Below, piece after piece: positions 35,201 to 42,595 of a stretch of 64,000 bases of DNA. How positions within the stretch are numbered: position 1 is the stretch's first letter; each line of letters opens with the position of its first letter. Source of the stretch: Nocardia terrae (GTDB lineage: Bacteria; Actinomycetota; Actinomycetes; Mycobacteriales; Mycobacteriaceae). Position numbers and translations under genes: made by a program. The stretch is from positions 558,001-622,000 of the forward strand of contig NZ_WRPP01000006.1 of the NCBI RefSeq assembly GCF_009760405.1. The letters run 5' to 3'. The notes beneath the pieces were generated by a model. That model was not told the origin of the DNA. It was given only the letters and a program-made list of their open reading frames with translations, and did no database searches.

Positions 35201-38200
35201 GCTCGACGACCTGGTCGGCATGTTCGTGAACACGCTGGTGTTGCGCACCGACATTCGCCCCGGCGAGGGCTTCGGCGCCTTGCTCGACCGGGTGCGCGAC
35301 ACCGACCTGGCCGCCTTCGAGCACGCGGACGTCCCGTTCGAGCGGCTGGTCGAAGTGCTCGCCCCCGCCCGATCGGAGGCGCGGCACCCGCTGGTCCAGG
35401 TCATGCTGGTGTTCCAGAACCTGACCATGCCGGAACTGCGCCTGCCCGAGCTGACCGTGTCACCGCTCGAATTGCCGCAGACCAACAGCCGTTTCGACCT
35501 GAGCCTGACGGTCCTCGGTGACACCGACGGCATGGAGGTGCGCTGCTGCTACGCCACCGATCTGTTCGACGCGTCGACGGTCTCGGCTTTCACCGGCCGC
35601 CTGCTGCGGGTGCTGGCCGACATCACCGCCGACCCGGCCCGACCGGTGGGCGATCTCGATCTGCTCGCCGCGGCGGAACACGAACGGCTGCACGCGCCGG
35701 TCGAACCCGTGGCCGCTCCGCGCTTGCTCGCCGACCTCCTGGCCGACGCGGTCGCCGCGAACCCCGACGGTATCGCGGTGGTGTGCGGCGATCGGCAGCT
35801 GACCTACCGTGAGCTCGACGCCGAGTCCGAAATGCTGGCACGGTGGTTGGCCGAGGCGGGTGCGGGACCGGAAACACTTGTAGCCGTGGGTATTCCACGG
35901 TCGATCGAATCGGTGCTGGCGGTCTGGGCCGTCGCACGCAGCGGCGCGGCGTTCGTGCCCGTGGATCCGGCGTACCCGCCCGAACGCATCGCCCGCATCA
36001 TCGACGTCTCCGGGGTCCGCCTGGGCCTGACCGTGACCGCGCAGCGTGACCGGCTGCCCGCCACGGTGGACTGGTGGTCCCTCGATGACGGTGGCCGGGA
36101 AGGGTCCCCGGCCGCGATTCGCGAAATCGGCATGAGCACAGCACATCCGGCGTACGTGATCTTCACCTCGGGATCCACGGGCGCGCCCAAGGGTGTGGTG
36201 GTCTCCCATGCCGGACTCGCGAATCTGGCGGCGGCGCAGCGGGAACGGGATCACCTCACCTCGGAGTCCCGGGTCCTGCACGTCGCCTCGCCGAGTTTCG
36301 ACGCCTCGGTCGTCGAAATTCTGATGGCGGTGGGTGCGGCCGCCACCCTGGTGGTCGCACCGCCCACCGTGTTCGCCGGCCCCGATCTGCGGGAACTGCT
36401 GGCCCGCGAACGCGTTTCACATATCGCGCTGACACCGTCGGCCTTGTCCACGGTGGACCCGTCCGGACTCGACGACCTGCGCCTGATCGTCACCGGCGGC
36501 GAGCCCTGCCCGCCCGAACTGGTCGCCGCGTGGGCGGCACCGGGGCGCAGGCACTTCAACGATTACGGTCCGACGGAGGCCACGGTGTGGGCCGCGGGCG
36601 GGCCGCTGAGCCCGGGAGAGCCGATCACCATCGGACGCCCGGCGCCCGGCATCGGAGCCCTGGTCCTCGACGACCGGCTGCGTCCCGTGCCGGACGGCGT
36701 GATCGGTGAGCTGTACCTGTCCGGAATCGCGCTGGCGCGAGGCTATTTCGGCAGAGCCGATCTGACCGCCTCCAGGTTCGTGGCCGACCCGCACCGCACC
36801 GGGGAACGCATGTACCGCACCGGCGATCTGGTGCGCCGACGCGCCGGCAATCTGGAGTACCTGGGCCGCACCGACACCCAGGTCAAACTGCGCGGCCTGC
36901 GCATCGAACTCGGCGACGTCGAGGCCGCGCTGAGCGCCGAGCCGACGGTGGCGCGGGCGGTCGCCGTGGTCCGCGACGACGGCCGCGGCGGGATGCTCGC
37001 CGCCTACGTGGTCGCCGCGCCGGACGCGACGCCCGAGCCGGCGGCTCTGAAGAAGGCGGTAGCACAACGTCTTCCGTCCTACATGGTGCCCTCCTCGATC
37101 ACAGTGCTGGCTGAGCTGCCGCGCACCGCGAACGGCAAGCTGGACCTCGACGCCCTTCCAGCCCCGCAACCGTCGGCCGGAGACCAGCAGCCCCCCGAGG
37201 GGCCCGTGGAAAACGCGGTGGCGGCAGCTTTCGCCGAGGTGCTGGGCATCGACCGGGTCTGGCGCGAGGACGACTTCTTCGCCCTGGGCGGCAACTCGCT
37301 GATCGCGACCCGGGTGGTGGCCCGGCTGAATGCCGCACTGGGCGCGGCTGTTCCGGTGCGCGCGCTCTTCGACGCCCCGACGGTGTCGGAACTGGCCGCG
37401 CTGGTCGCCTCGGGCGGCCTGTCGGACCGGCCGCGCCCGGGCCCGCGCCCCCGACCGGATCGGATTCCGTTGTCGGCGGCGCAGCAGCGCATGTGGTTCC
37501 TCAACCGCTACGATCCGGGATCGCCGCTCTACAACATCCCCGGAGCCTTCGAAATCACAGGCGCGCTGGATGTTTCGGTCTTGCGCGCCGCGATCGACGA
37601 CGTCGTGGCCAGGCACGAGACGCTGCGAACGACCTATCCCGCTGGTCCCGACGGCAGGCCGCATCAGCACATCCACCCGGCCGTCGCGGGTTCCACCCGG
37701 ATGACCGAGATCGAGGTAGCGGCCGAGGACGTCGACACCGCCCTGATCACATTGTTGTCCAAGGGTTTCGACCTCACCAGGGAAACCCCGCTGCGGGTCG
37801 GCATACTTCGCATCGCCCCGGACCGCACGGTGCTGACGCTGGCCGTCCACCACATCGCCGCCGACGGCTGGTCGATGGCCCCGCTGGCGCGAGACGTCAT
37901 GTACGCCTTCGCCGCTCGCGCCGCCGGTACCGTGCCGGAGTGGACCCCGCTCCCGCTCCAGTACGCCGACTACGCCCTCTGGCAGCAGGAACTGCTCGGC
38001 TCCGACGACGACCCCGACAGCCTCGCCAACCGCCAGCTGGAATTCTGGCGCACGACGCTGTCCGGGCTCCCGGAAGTCCACGCACTCCCCACCGACCACC
38101 CCCGGCCGACCACACCGTCCGGCACCGGCGGCCGGATCGAATTCACCGTTCCCGCAGCGGTTCACGACCGCATCCAGGTCCTGGCCCGCGCGCACGGCGC

Positions 38201-39890
38201 GAGCCCGTTCATGGTCGTGCACGCCGCCCTGGCCGTCCTGCTGGCCCGGCTGTCCGGCCGCGCCGACATCGCCCTCGGCTCGGTCGTGGCCGGCCGCGGC
38301 GACGGCGAATTCGACGACCTGGTCGGCATGTTCGTCAATACCGTCGTCCTGCGCACCCGCATCGACCCCACCGCCGGCTTCGCCGACACCGTCGATGCCG
38401 TGCGCCGAGCCGATCTGGCCGTCTACGGCAATCTGGACCTGCCGTTCGAGCGTCTGGTGGAGGCGCTGGCCCCGATCCGCTCCACCGACCACCATCCGCT
38501 GTTCCAGGTGTTGCTGGCCTTCCAGAATGTCGCGACCGAGCAGACCCGCCTGCCCGGCCTGGAGATTCGCCCGCTGGCCGCTCCCGCGCCCGGCTCCAAG
38601 TTCGATCTCGAATGGATGCTGGCCGAGCAGTTCGGCGCGGCGGGGGAACCGGCGGGCCTGACCGCCTCCCTCACCTACGCCGCCGACCTGTTCGACCGCG
38701 TCACCGCCGCCGCCATGGTGGACGGCTTGCTCGCGCTCCTGGACGCGGCGAGTGCCGATCCCCTGGCGGCCGTCGGCGGCATCGAGGCGACCGGACTCCC
38801 CGCGCTCGTGGTGAATCCCCAGGACGAGCCCGGCACCGTGGTGAACCCTCGCCCGGCTCCGGCCCGCCGCGTCTACCGGGCCCCGCGCACCGACGCGGAA
38901 CGCGCACTGGTCGAGGCGTTCGAGACCGTCGTGGAGTCCCCGCGAATCGGCGTCGACGACAACTTCTTCGACATCGGCGGCAACTCCATGGGTGCGGTGC
39001 GCCTGGTCACCCTGATCCGGGAGCGGACGGGCATCCCCATGCCGCTGCAGTGGATGTTCCTCGACCCGACCCCGGCCGCGCTGGCGCTGCGCCTCACCGA
39101 GGCCGCCGATCAGCCGGACGTCGACGCCTCCCTGCGGGTGCTGCTGCCCATGCGCCCGCAGGGCGAGGCGCCCGCCCTGTTCTGTGTACACCCGGCCATC
39201 GGATTGGCCTGGTGCTACGGCGGACTGGTGCGATACATCGATGGCGCGCACCCGATCTACGGCATCCAGTCGCCGGGCGTCAGCGACGGCGGCACCGCCG
39301 ACCGCACCGTGCGCGACCTGGTCGTGCGCTATGTCGACGAGATCCGCCGCGTCCAGCCGGAGGGCCCGTACCACCTGCTCGGCTATTCGGCGGGCGGACC
39401 GCTGGCGCACGCCGTGGCCGTCGAATTGCGCCGCCGCGGTGCGGAAGTGCCGTCGCTGATCATGATCGATTCCCGCGCCGACGTCGCCGTGCCGGACGAC
39501 ACCGCGCTGCCGCCGCTGTCGCTGCTGCTGGCCGAGTTCGGCGGCATCGACGTCCCACCCGAACTCGCGGACCTCACTCCCGCCCAGGCCGCCGACCTGC
39601 TGGAAGCCTCCGGAATCAGCTTCACCGCAGCCGAACTGGAGAACTTCTACAGCGACCTGCGGCACCTGCTGCGCCAGATCTCCGCACACGAGCACGAGGT
39701 CTTCGACGGCGACCTGCTCTTCTTCACCGCCGCCCACAACCCGGACCCGACGCCGAATGTCGCCACCTGGCGGCCCTACATCGCCGGAACCATCCACGAC
39801 CGCCCCCTCTCGTACGGCCACAACGAGATGATCACCGCCGAGGCACTCGCCCTGATCGGCCCGGCGGTCGACGACTATCTCGCTCGTTGA
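26202..39890 (+). CDS. Non-ribosomal peptide synthetase, C-A-T-E / C-A-T / C-A-T / C-T-TE
   Basis: 4562 residues. C1 ~10-450 (HHILIDG 143-149). A1 ~460-1000 (TSGSTGVPKG 657-666, NGK Lys984). T1 Ser1037. E ~1060-1510 (HHLACD 1230-1235, VGWFTTQVPV, GFNYLGQ). C2 ~1605-2035 (HHLILDG 1742-1748, expected D-L type after E). A2 ~2055-2590 (TSGSTGTPKG from 2246, Lys2569). T2 Ser2621. C3 ~2680-3115 (HHIATDG 2847-2853). A3 ~3173-3660 (TSGSTGAPKG from 3322, Lys3646). T3 Ser3699. C4 ~3755-4190 (HHIAADG 3883-3889). T4 Ser4262. TE with GYSAGG Ser4396, probable Asp4423 and His4540. By-eye specificity codes are DALCSGSVAK (A1), DALTVGSIAK (A2) and DAVAVGDVWK (A3); I cannot match them confidently to an amino acid. 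Residue 1 should become D. The last module lacks an A domain. No MbtH or starter gene is nearby. Weak ribosome site. Confidence 0.95.
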   Translation: MTRYLAAASTATVFPLSPAQLGMWYAQQLDPTVPLSEAQYIEMRGPLDPAALRRAAVTAAREFGSGVLRFVETEGRPLQVVDTRNEPVIGFLDFGDRNDPVSDALEWMRADVAAPIDMLGARAGVSTVIRVGEFHHLWYTRAHHILIDGFGSVTMLYRVAELYNAAVRGQTAPPGTAASLSEVHEAEMAYRESSRYATDEHYWREATAGMPDRCSLVTATAPASALAREARAQLGEETAARLERAARRFDTSSATVVMAAVALYYARLTATEDVVLSLPVSGRTTAVLRRSGGMIANVVPLRVPVPRAGRVGEVLEAVRVAASGALRHQRFRHEDMRDADGREEFGRGMVGPVINIMLFPAGIDFAGVESSLHVVTSGPIEDLFVNFYQHGSGAPIHVDFAANPRLYDEDSLSRHHRRFLGLLDSLLEADAETPVDALDYAVADEKSLLAGSHGAPAPQPRLLPEILAEGLRRAGGDAVAVRGRGRQLTYSQLDAASNRLARSLLRADIEHPHADSDAGTPELPAIGPESTVLLALPRSIEAVVALWAVAKTGAAFVPLGTALPAERVARIAAESGATLGLTLTASGASLPDSVRWIALEELLADELPARPEDGSGGEAPRNGCAAPSFGAVSDRPLRADELRGRPRVSNPAYVVFTSGSTGVPKGVVVTHAGLAGLAAGIVDAYRVEPGARVLQCLNPSFDASVLEWLMAFASGATLVVAESDPVVGAELAALVRDYGITQVCSTPAVLSTLDADALDGVRAVSSGGEATPPDIVARFGIGRDLLNSYGPSETTVALTYTRGLVPGENAGIGDPIPGAGMLVLDRWLRPVPIGVAGELYVTGPGVARGYVGRPGLTAERFVPALDGPAGNRMYRTGDLVRWTESGVLEYVGRGDFQVKMRGMRIELGEIDAVLDAHPGVEIAVTVARTAPSGGTVLAAYVVPRAGHDLTEPELLDHAARRLPPYMVPATVTVLGALPLTANGKVDRGALPEPAVAQPIIRRAGTEAERLLCALFAEILGAPEVGPGTSFFALGGDSIMAITLVSRARAAGLIFSAREVFEHRTPAALAAVVARVEDRPRVLPELPGGGVGRMPLTPIAAWLSSRPGWAHFSQSMVVQAPAGAEPDLLRRTLAALVARHDMLRARVVETEADLQLEVPPPELTENAGALDVIDCTSGDYVESDGEISGRVIERALAETAGRLDPHAGVMVAATWLNTGPTRPGRLVIAIHHLACDAVSWRILLPDLMSVWSQVSAGVEPTWDDAGTSVRTWAHALADLATPITGPHGADDADAGRSAAETRWPVSELGYWRGVLAEDPLIGRRRLDPAVDTRRTAGRIDVEVPGEAVSALVARIAATYRCGVEDALLAALAVALARWRFGHGDDRAAAGSTVVALERHGRDEQAVPGADLSHTVGWFTTQVPVRLGAVAVGGDSAGTDAGADFVETALKTVKEQLRAVPRGGFGFGLLRHLNEATAAELATLPEPQLGFNYLGQIPDVAVEGEWLPVSVADRLGGHADPEMPLAAAISIDAVTLESESGPRIRAVWQFAREAVDEADVAALAREWLAAVGEISELVRRPDAGGLTPADLPLLSVSQREIDGWERTFGRLADVWPVTPLQRGLLFQAQLAEGGPDGYSVQAVIDVEGDLDRDRFAAAAQALVRRHEVLRAGFAATDTGAVQVIPAEVTVPCDYLEAHGATPGELDEIAARELRTPFAVDTPPLIRFLCVAAGAWRFRLVITNHHLILDGWSMPLLFAELIGLYETVGDDTGFASPVSFRGQLEWLADRDLERARAAWAESLAGLDGPTLIAPTAPRTDAPAAPVAHQVPLPADLPDALRRTAAACQVTVNTLVQAAWALLLAEQTGATDIVFGATVSGRPPELPGSDRMIGMLVNTVPVRIALDPAESIADLLSRIQREQAALTDHQHLGLDEIQSITALGPLFDTATVFESYPVDAAALAAATRQAALTVTALRAQDGTHYPLSLAAYANNGLRLELTRSPHHFDAPAADELAASLSRLLVALTGDSRRRTAHLRGTAPADSVAQRTGGPSHRARLLPDLLSANGRPDAIAVTSAVSPDSAERSGTAAAQSVSLLGPSADTAGLTYRELDAVSNRLARHLIAAGAGPERAVLVALSRSVASMVAVWAIAKTGAAFVPVDVTQPTARTAAIAVECGAALGITIGRGDGYVAGGADDRASAGAAEVAWVRLDDPALEAACADLSAEPVTDADRRAPLRPEHAAYVVFTSGSTGTPKGVVVSHRGLADMVAATAERGRIDRESRVMHCLNPAFDAAMLVWMSAFAAGATLVVAPPEASAGAELAAAIRAGAATHLTCTPSVLATLDAADLRGVATVVMGGEPCTPSLVERLGAGRALVNSYGPAETTIAASFGDPMTVATSTLLGTPVPGATLMVLDGWLRPVPPGAVGELYVRGPGLARGYAGRAGLSASRFVADPFVAGQRMYRTGDLMRCTAAGFEYAGRSDFQVKIRGIRVEPGEVDAVLLTHPRIDAAVTVARRNRAGAMTLCSYVSLSDPVSVPELLAWSSGRLPRYLMPSSLQVLPELPRTSSGKVDLRALPEPQLAQAEYVTPTGAEVMIAETYAEVLGLDRVGARDDFFALGGDSLIATRVAARLAAQLGRAVPVRLLFEAPVVGELATRLADTDTDADTAAGPALVRAERPELVPLSPAQQRMWFVNRFDPASPAYNVPVALRLSGHLDHAALRAALRDVIDRHESLRTVYPDIDGVGMQRVLAAESVPLDLDPVPVPLDRLPQAVADTIGAGFDVTAGVPLRLRLFRVETAPPTPFGSQGLEPTASYGPRALPPGRIAGNGSRTAPVPEPEHVIVLVAHHIATDGFSMAPLTRDVAAAYATRAEGALPEWEPLPVQYADYTLWQRDRLGAESDPESMAARQVEYWSRALAGVPDHLELPTDRPRPARASHRAAECVARVDRELTDAIDRCAREHRATPFMVVHAALAVLLARLGGSGDVVIGTPVAGRGVRELDDLVGMFVNTLVLRTDIRPGEGFGALLDRVRDTDLAAFEHADVPFERLVEVLAPARSEARHPLVQVMLVFQNLTMPELRLPELTVSPLELPQTNSRFDLSLTVLGDTDGMEVRCCYATDLFDASTVSAFTGRLLRVLADITADPARPVGDLDLLAAAEHERLHAPVEPVAAPRLLADLLADAVAANPDGIAVVCGDRQLTYRELDAESEMLARWLAEAGAGPETLVAVGIPRSIESVLAVWAVARSGAAFVPVDPAYPPERIARIIDVSGVRLGLTVTAQRDRLPATVDWWSLDDGGREGSPAAIREIGMSTAHPAYVIFTSGSTGAPKGVVVSHAGLANLAAAQRERDHLTSESRVLHVASPSFDASVVEILMAVGAAATLVVAPPTVFAGPDLRELLARERVSHIALTPSALSTVDPSGLDDLRLIVTGGEPCPPELVAAWAAPGRRHFNDYGPTEATVWAAGGPLSPGEPITIGRPAPGIGALVLDDRLRPVPDGVIGELYLSGIALARGYFGRADLTASRFVADPHRTGERMYRTGDLVRRRAGNLEYLGRTDTQVKLRGLRIELGDVEAALSAEPTVARAVAVVRDDGRGGMLAAYVVAAPDATPEPAALKKAVAQRLPSYMVPSSITVLAELPRTANGKLDLDALPAPQPSAGDQQPPEGPVENAVAAAFAEVLGIDRVWREDDFFALGGNSLIATRVVARLNAALGAAVPVRALFDAPTVSELAALVASGGLSDRPRPGPRPRPDRIPLSAAQQRMWFLNRYDPGSPLYNIPGAFEITGALDVSVLRAAIDDVVARHETLRTTYPAGPDGRPHQHIHPAVAGSTRMTEIEVAAEDVDTALITLLSKGFDLTRETPLRVGILRIAPDRTVLTLAVHHIAADGWSMAPLARDVMYAFAARAAGTVPEWTPLPLQYADYALWQQELLGSDDDPDSLANRQLEFWRTTLSGLPEVHALPTDHPRPTTPSGTGGRIEFTVPAAVHDRIQVLARAHGASPFMVVHAALAVLLARLSGRADIALGSVVAGRGDGEFDDLVGMFVNTVVLRTRIDPTAGFADTVDAVRRADLAVYGNLDLPFERLVEALAPIRSTDHHPLFQVLLAFQNVATEQTRLPGLEIRPLAAPAPGSKFDLEWMLAEQFGAAGEPAGLTASLTYAADLFDRVTAAAMVDGLLALLDAASADPLAAVGGIEATGLPALVVNPQDEPGTVVNPRPAPARRVYRAPRTDAERALVEAFETVVESPRIGVDDNFFDIGGNSMGAVRLVTLIRERTGIPMPLQWMFLDPTPAALALRLTEAADQPDVDASLRVLLPMRPQGEAPALFCVHPAIGLAWCYGGLVRYIDGAHPIYGIQSPGVSDGGTADRTVRDLVVRYVDEIRRVQPEGPYHLLGYSAGGPLAHAVAVELRRRGAEVPSLIMIDSRADVAVPDDTALPPLSLLLAEFGGIDVPPELADLTPAQAADLLEASGISFTAAELENFYSDLRHLLRQISAHEHEVFDGDLLFFTAAHNPDPTPNVATWRPYIAGTIHDRPLSYGHNEMITAEALALIGPAVDDYLAR

Positions 39891-39917
39891 ATCCTCGCTG
39901 TTCCGGCTCGCACCCGG

Positions 39918-39962
39918 CCGGAATGCATCGCCCGCGATATGGATTCGGGCGATGCATTCCGG
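39918..39962 (+). terminator. 17-bp hairpin after the NRPS gene
   Basis: A perfect 17-bp inverted repeat (CCGGAATGCATCGCCCG at 39918-39934, complement 39946-39962) with an 11-base loop, 27 bases after the NRPS stop. No T-run follows, so it may be a Rho-assisted terminator or an mRNA-stabilising structure. Confidence 0.55.
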
Positions 39963-40097
39963 GACGGTGAGGGCCGGCGGGGCTGGCCGATGGCGGGTGC
40001 AGAGTAACGGCCGGTGACAGGGAACGGCCGGTGGGCATCCTGCGACTGGGGAAGAATGGGCGCTGGAAACCCCGTCGGCTACGGAAGGTTCGAGCGA

Positions 40098-41555
40098 GTG
40101 TCGGTGAGCGGGCAGGTGTCGGTGAACAAGAGACAGCGACTGCTGGGGGCGGCGGCGGTGGGGCTGGGCGCGCTCGGCGCGGGCGAGTTGCTCGCCGCGG
40201 CCAGGGGCGGGTCCATGCTCGACGGGCTGGGGCGGCTGGGAGCCGACTACGTACCCGTGCAGGTGGTCGAGACCATGGTGGCGCGGGCCGGTGAACACGA
40301 CAAGGAGATGACGCGTCTGGGCGTCGCACTGGGCGGTGTCACCGCGGCGGCCGTCATGGCACGGCTGCCGCGAAGGCTGCGGACGCCCGCCGCGGCCGCC
40401 TTCGGGGCCGGGACCGCGGCCGCGGCGCTGCGCAGCGCCAACCGTTCGGTGCCCGGGGCGCTCGGCGGTATCGCCGCCGCGGCGGTGCTGCGGGCCGGAC
40501 TCCGGCGGCAGCCGACCGGTCCGGTCCGCGAATTGCTCTGGGCGGCAGCCGGAACCGGGATGCTGGCGGCGGCCGAAGTGCTGGTGCGGCGCGACGACCT
40601 CCGGCACAGCGAGCGGGCGCGCCGGGTCGGCCCGATGGGTGCGCACGTGCCGGTCCCCGAGGACGGCATCGGCACCGAGCCCGGCCTGTCGCCGTTGATC
40701 ACCGCGGCGAGCAAATTCTATGTGGCGGACGTGAATTCGCGTCCGCCACGTATCGACCCGACCCGCTGGCGGCTGTCCATCGGCGGGCTCGTCGCCCACG
40801 ATCTGCGGCTGTCGCTGGCCGATCTGGCCGAGCAGGCGGTCGAATTCGACGCGGTGATGGTGTGCGTGCACAACACCGTCGGCTCCGGCCGCTGCGGCAA
40901 TGCCCGCTGGTTCGGCGTCCCGCTGACCGCGCTGCTCGACCACGCCGTACCCGACTCCACCGCGACCCGCCTGGTCACCCGTGCCGTCGACGGCTACACC
41001 ATCTCGCTGCCGCTGGAGCCGCTGCGCACCGGAGAATGGCCCGGCTACCTGGTCATCGGCATGAACGGCGAACCGCTGCCGCCCGAACACGGCTTCCCCG
41101 CACGGGTTTTCGTGCCCGGCATCTACGGCCAGTACTCCGGCGCGAAATGGCTCACCGAACTCGAACTGGCCGACGACAGCCACGTCGACTACTGGTGGAA
41201 GCGCGGCTGGCCCGCCGAACCGCTGTGGGTGCGCCCGCAGGCCCGCATCGACGTGGCCACGGCCCGTTCGGGTTCGAGCAAGTTCACCGTCGCGGGCGTG
41301 GCCTGGGCTCCGCCGCGAGGGGTTTCGGCCGTCGACATCCGCATCGACGAAACCGACTGGCTGCCGGTGGAACTCGGCTCCGAAATGGCCCCGGCCGCCT
41401 GGCGGCGCTGGAGCACCGTCGTCGACCTGCCGCCGGGCATCCACACCATCCAGGCCCGCGTGACCAGCCGCTCCGGCGAGGTCCAGGACGCCGGGGAACG
41501 CCCGCCCTTCCCGCTGGGGCCGGGCGGCCTGCACACGGTCACCGTCACCGCGTAG
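40098..41555 (+). CDS. Membrane-anchored molybdopterin oxidoreductase (sulfite-oxidase-like)
   Basis: 485 residues. The first ~190 residues contain hydrophobic segments (AAAVGLGALGAGELLAAA, LGVALGGVTAAAVMARL, ALGGIAAAAVLRAGL), indicating a membrane anchor. From ~200 the oxidoreductase molybdopterin-binding domain begins (FYVADVNSRPPRID, WRLSIGGLV). The probable Mo-ligand Cys is in AVMVCVHNTVG and is followed by CGNARWFGVPLTALLD; PGYLVIGMNGEPLPPEHG and FVPGIYGQYSGAKWL are also typical. A Mo-co dimerisation domain ends the protein (RSGEVQDAGERPPFPLGPGG). The substrate is unknown. GTG 40098 has GGAAGG nine bases upstream; in-frame ATG/GTG starts further upstream lack support. Confidence 0.88.
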   Translation: MSVSGQVSVNKRQRLLGAAAVGLGALGAGELLAAARGGSMLDGLGRLGADYVPVQVVETMVARAGEHDKEMTRLGVALGGVTAAAVMARLPRRLRTPAAAAFGAGTAAAALRSANRSVPGALGGIAAAAVLRAGLRRQPTGPVRELLWAAAGTGMLAAAEVLVRRDDLRHSERARRVGPMGAHVPVPEDGIGTEPGLSPLITAASKFYVADVNSRPPRIDPTRWRLSIGGLVAHDLRLSLADLAEQAVEFDAVMVCVHNTVGSGRCGNARWFGVPLTALLDHAVPDSTATRLVTRAVDGYTISLPLEPLRTGEWPGYLVIGMNGEPLPPEHGFPARVFVPGIYGQYSGAKWLTELELADDSHVDYWWKRGWPAEPLWVRPQARIDVATARSGSSKFTVAGVAWAPPRGVSAVDIRIDETDWLPVELGSEMAPAAWRRWSTVVDLPPGIHTIQARVTSRSGEVQDAGERPPFPLGPGGLHTVTVTA

Positions 41556-41644
41556 CGATCGGGCGCGCGGGCATGACATCTGTCATGCGGTAGTGGTGAC
41601 GGACGTGCGAGGTACCGGGGCCCGGCTCGGCCGACAGTAGAGAT

Positions 41645-42595
41645 ATGAACGCTACTGCCAATGGCATAGAGGCCGGTCGGCCCGTGCACACGGCTGTTCC
41701 GGCCATCGAGTTCCGGGGACTGGTCAAGACCTTCGGCTCACCCGGTGGCACGGTGCGGGCCGTGGACGGACTGGACCTGACGGTGCGTCCGGGGGAGATC
41801 GTCGCTTTCCTCGGACCGAACGGCGCGGGCAAGACGACCACCATCGACATGCTGCTCGGCCTGACCCGGCCGGATTCGGGGGAGGTGCGGGTATTCGGCG
41901 GATCGCCGTCGGATGCCATTGCGGCGGGCCGGGTTTCGGCGGTCCTGCAGTCGGGCGGCCTGCTCCCGGATCTGACCGTCGGCGAGACCGTGCGCCTGAT
42001 CGCCACCCTGCACGCCCACCCGCGCCCGGTCACGGAGGTGCTGGTGCGGGCCGGTATCGACGACATCGCCGACCGGCTCGTCGGCAAATGCTCGGGCGGA
42101 CAACAGCAACGGCTGCGCTTCGCCCTGGCGCTGCTGCCCGACCCGGAACTCCTCGTGCTGGACGAACCCACCACCGGCATGGATGTCGAAGGGCGGCGCG
42201 ACTTCTGGCACGCCATCCGCCAGGACGCCCGTCGCGGCCGCACCGTGCTGTTCGCCACCCACTACCTCGACGAGGCCGACGCCTACGCCGACCGCATCGT
42301 GCTGGTGCGGGCCGGGCGAGTGGTCGCCGACGGCAGTGCCGCGCAGATCAAGAACCTGGCGGCCGGGCGCACCGTCAGCGCCACCCTGCCCGCCGCCGAC
42401 TCCGCGCGGCTGCTGGCTCTGCCGGGCGTCGACCGGGTCGAGCAGCGCGGCGATCGAATCATCGTGCGCGCCAAGGATTCCGATGTGGTCGCCCGGTACC
42501 TGCTGACCGCCACCCCGGCCGTCGACCTGGAGATCTCGGCCCACAACCTCGAGGACGCGTTCCTCGCCCTGACCACGACGGGAGACCAGCGATGA
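41645..42595 (+). CDS. ABC transporter ATP-binding protein (DrrA type)
   Basis: 316 residues. Walker A is GPNGAGKTT (~60), the signature motif is CSGGQQQRL, and Walker B is LLVLDEPTTGMD, with the switch His in FATHYLDEAD. The C-terminal ~80 residues (GRTVSATLPAADSARLLALPG, VDLEISAHNLEDAFLAL) form the regulatory extension of the DrrA/daunorubicin-resistance subfamily. It pairs with the overlapping permease to form an exporter of lipids or antibiotics. ATG 41645 is 90 bases after the oxidoreductase. Proximity to the NRPS makes export of its product possible, but this is inference only. Confidence 0.93.
   Translation: MNATANGIEAGRPVHTAVPAIEFRGLVKTFGSPGGTVRAVDGLDLTVRPGEIVAFLGPNGAGKTTTIDMLLGLTRPDSGEVRVFGGSPSDAIAAGRVSAVLQSGGLLPDLTVGETVRLIATLHAHPRPVTEVLVRAGIDDIADRLVGKCSGGQQQRLRFALALLPDPELLVLDEPTTGMDVEGRRDFWHAIRQDARRGRTVLFATHYLDEADAYADRIVLVRAGRVVADGSAAQIKNLAAGRTVSATLPAADSARLLALPGVDRVEQRGDRIIVRAKDSDVVARYLLTATPAVDLEISAHNLEDAFLALTTTGDQR

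Noticed and set aside
32451..35387. 978-codon minus-strand open frame opposite the NRPS
   Set aside because: Same reason: antisense artefact in high-GC coding DNA.
36417..41579. 1720-codon open frame on the minus strand opposite the NRPS and oxidoreductase
   Set aside because: It is a GC-rich shadow of the third codon positions of the plus-strand genes; its composition (Gly/Arg/His/Gln) lacks any domain and the plus strand carries complete NRPS motifs.
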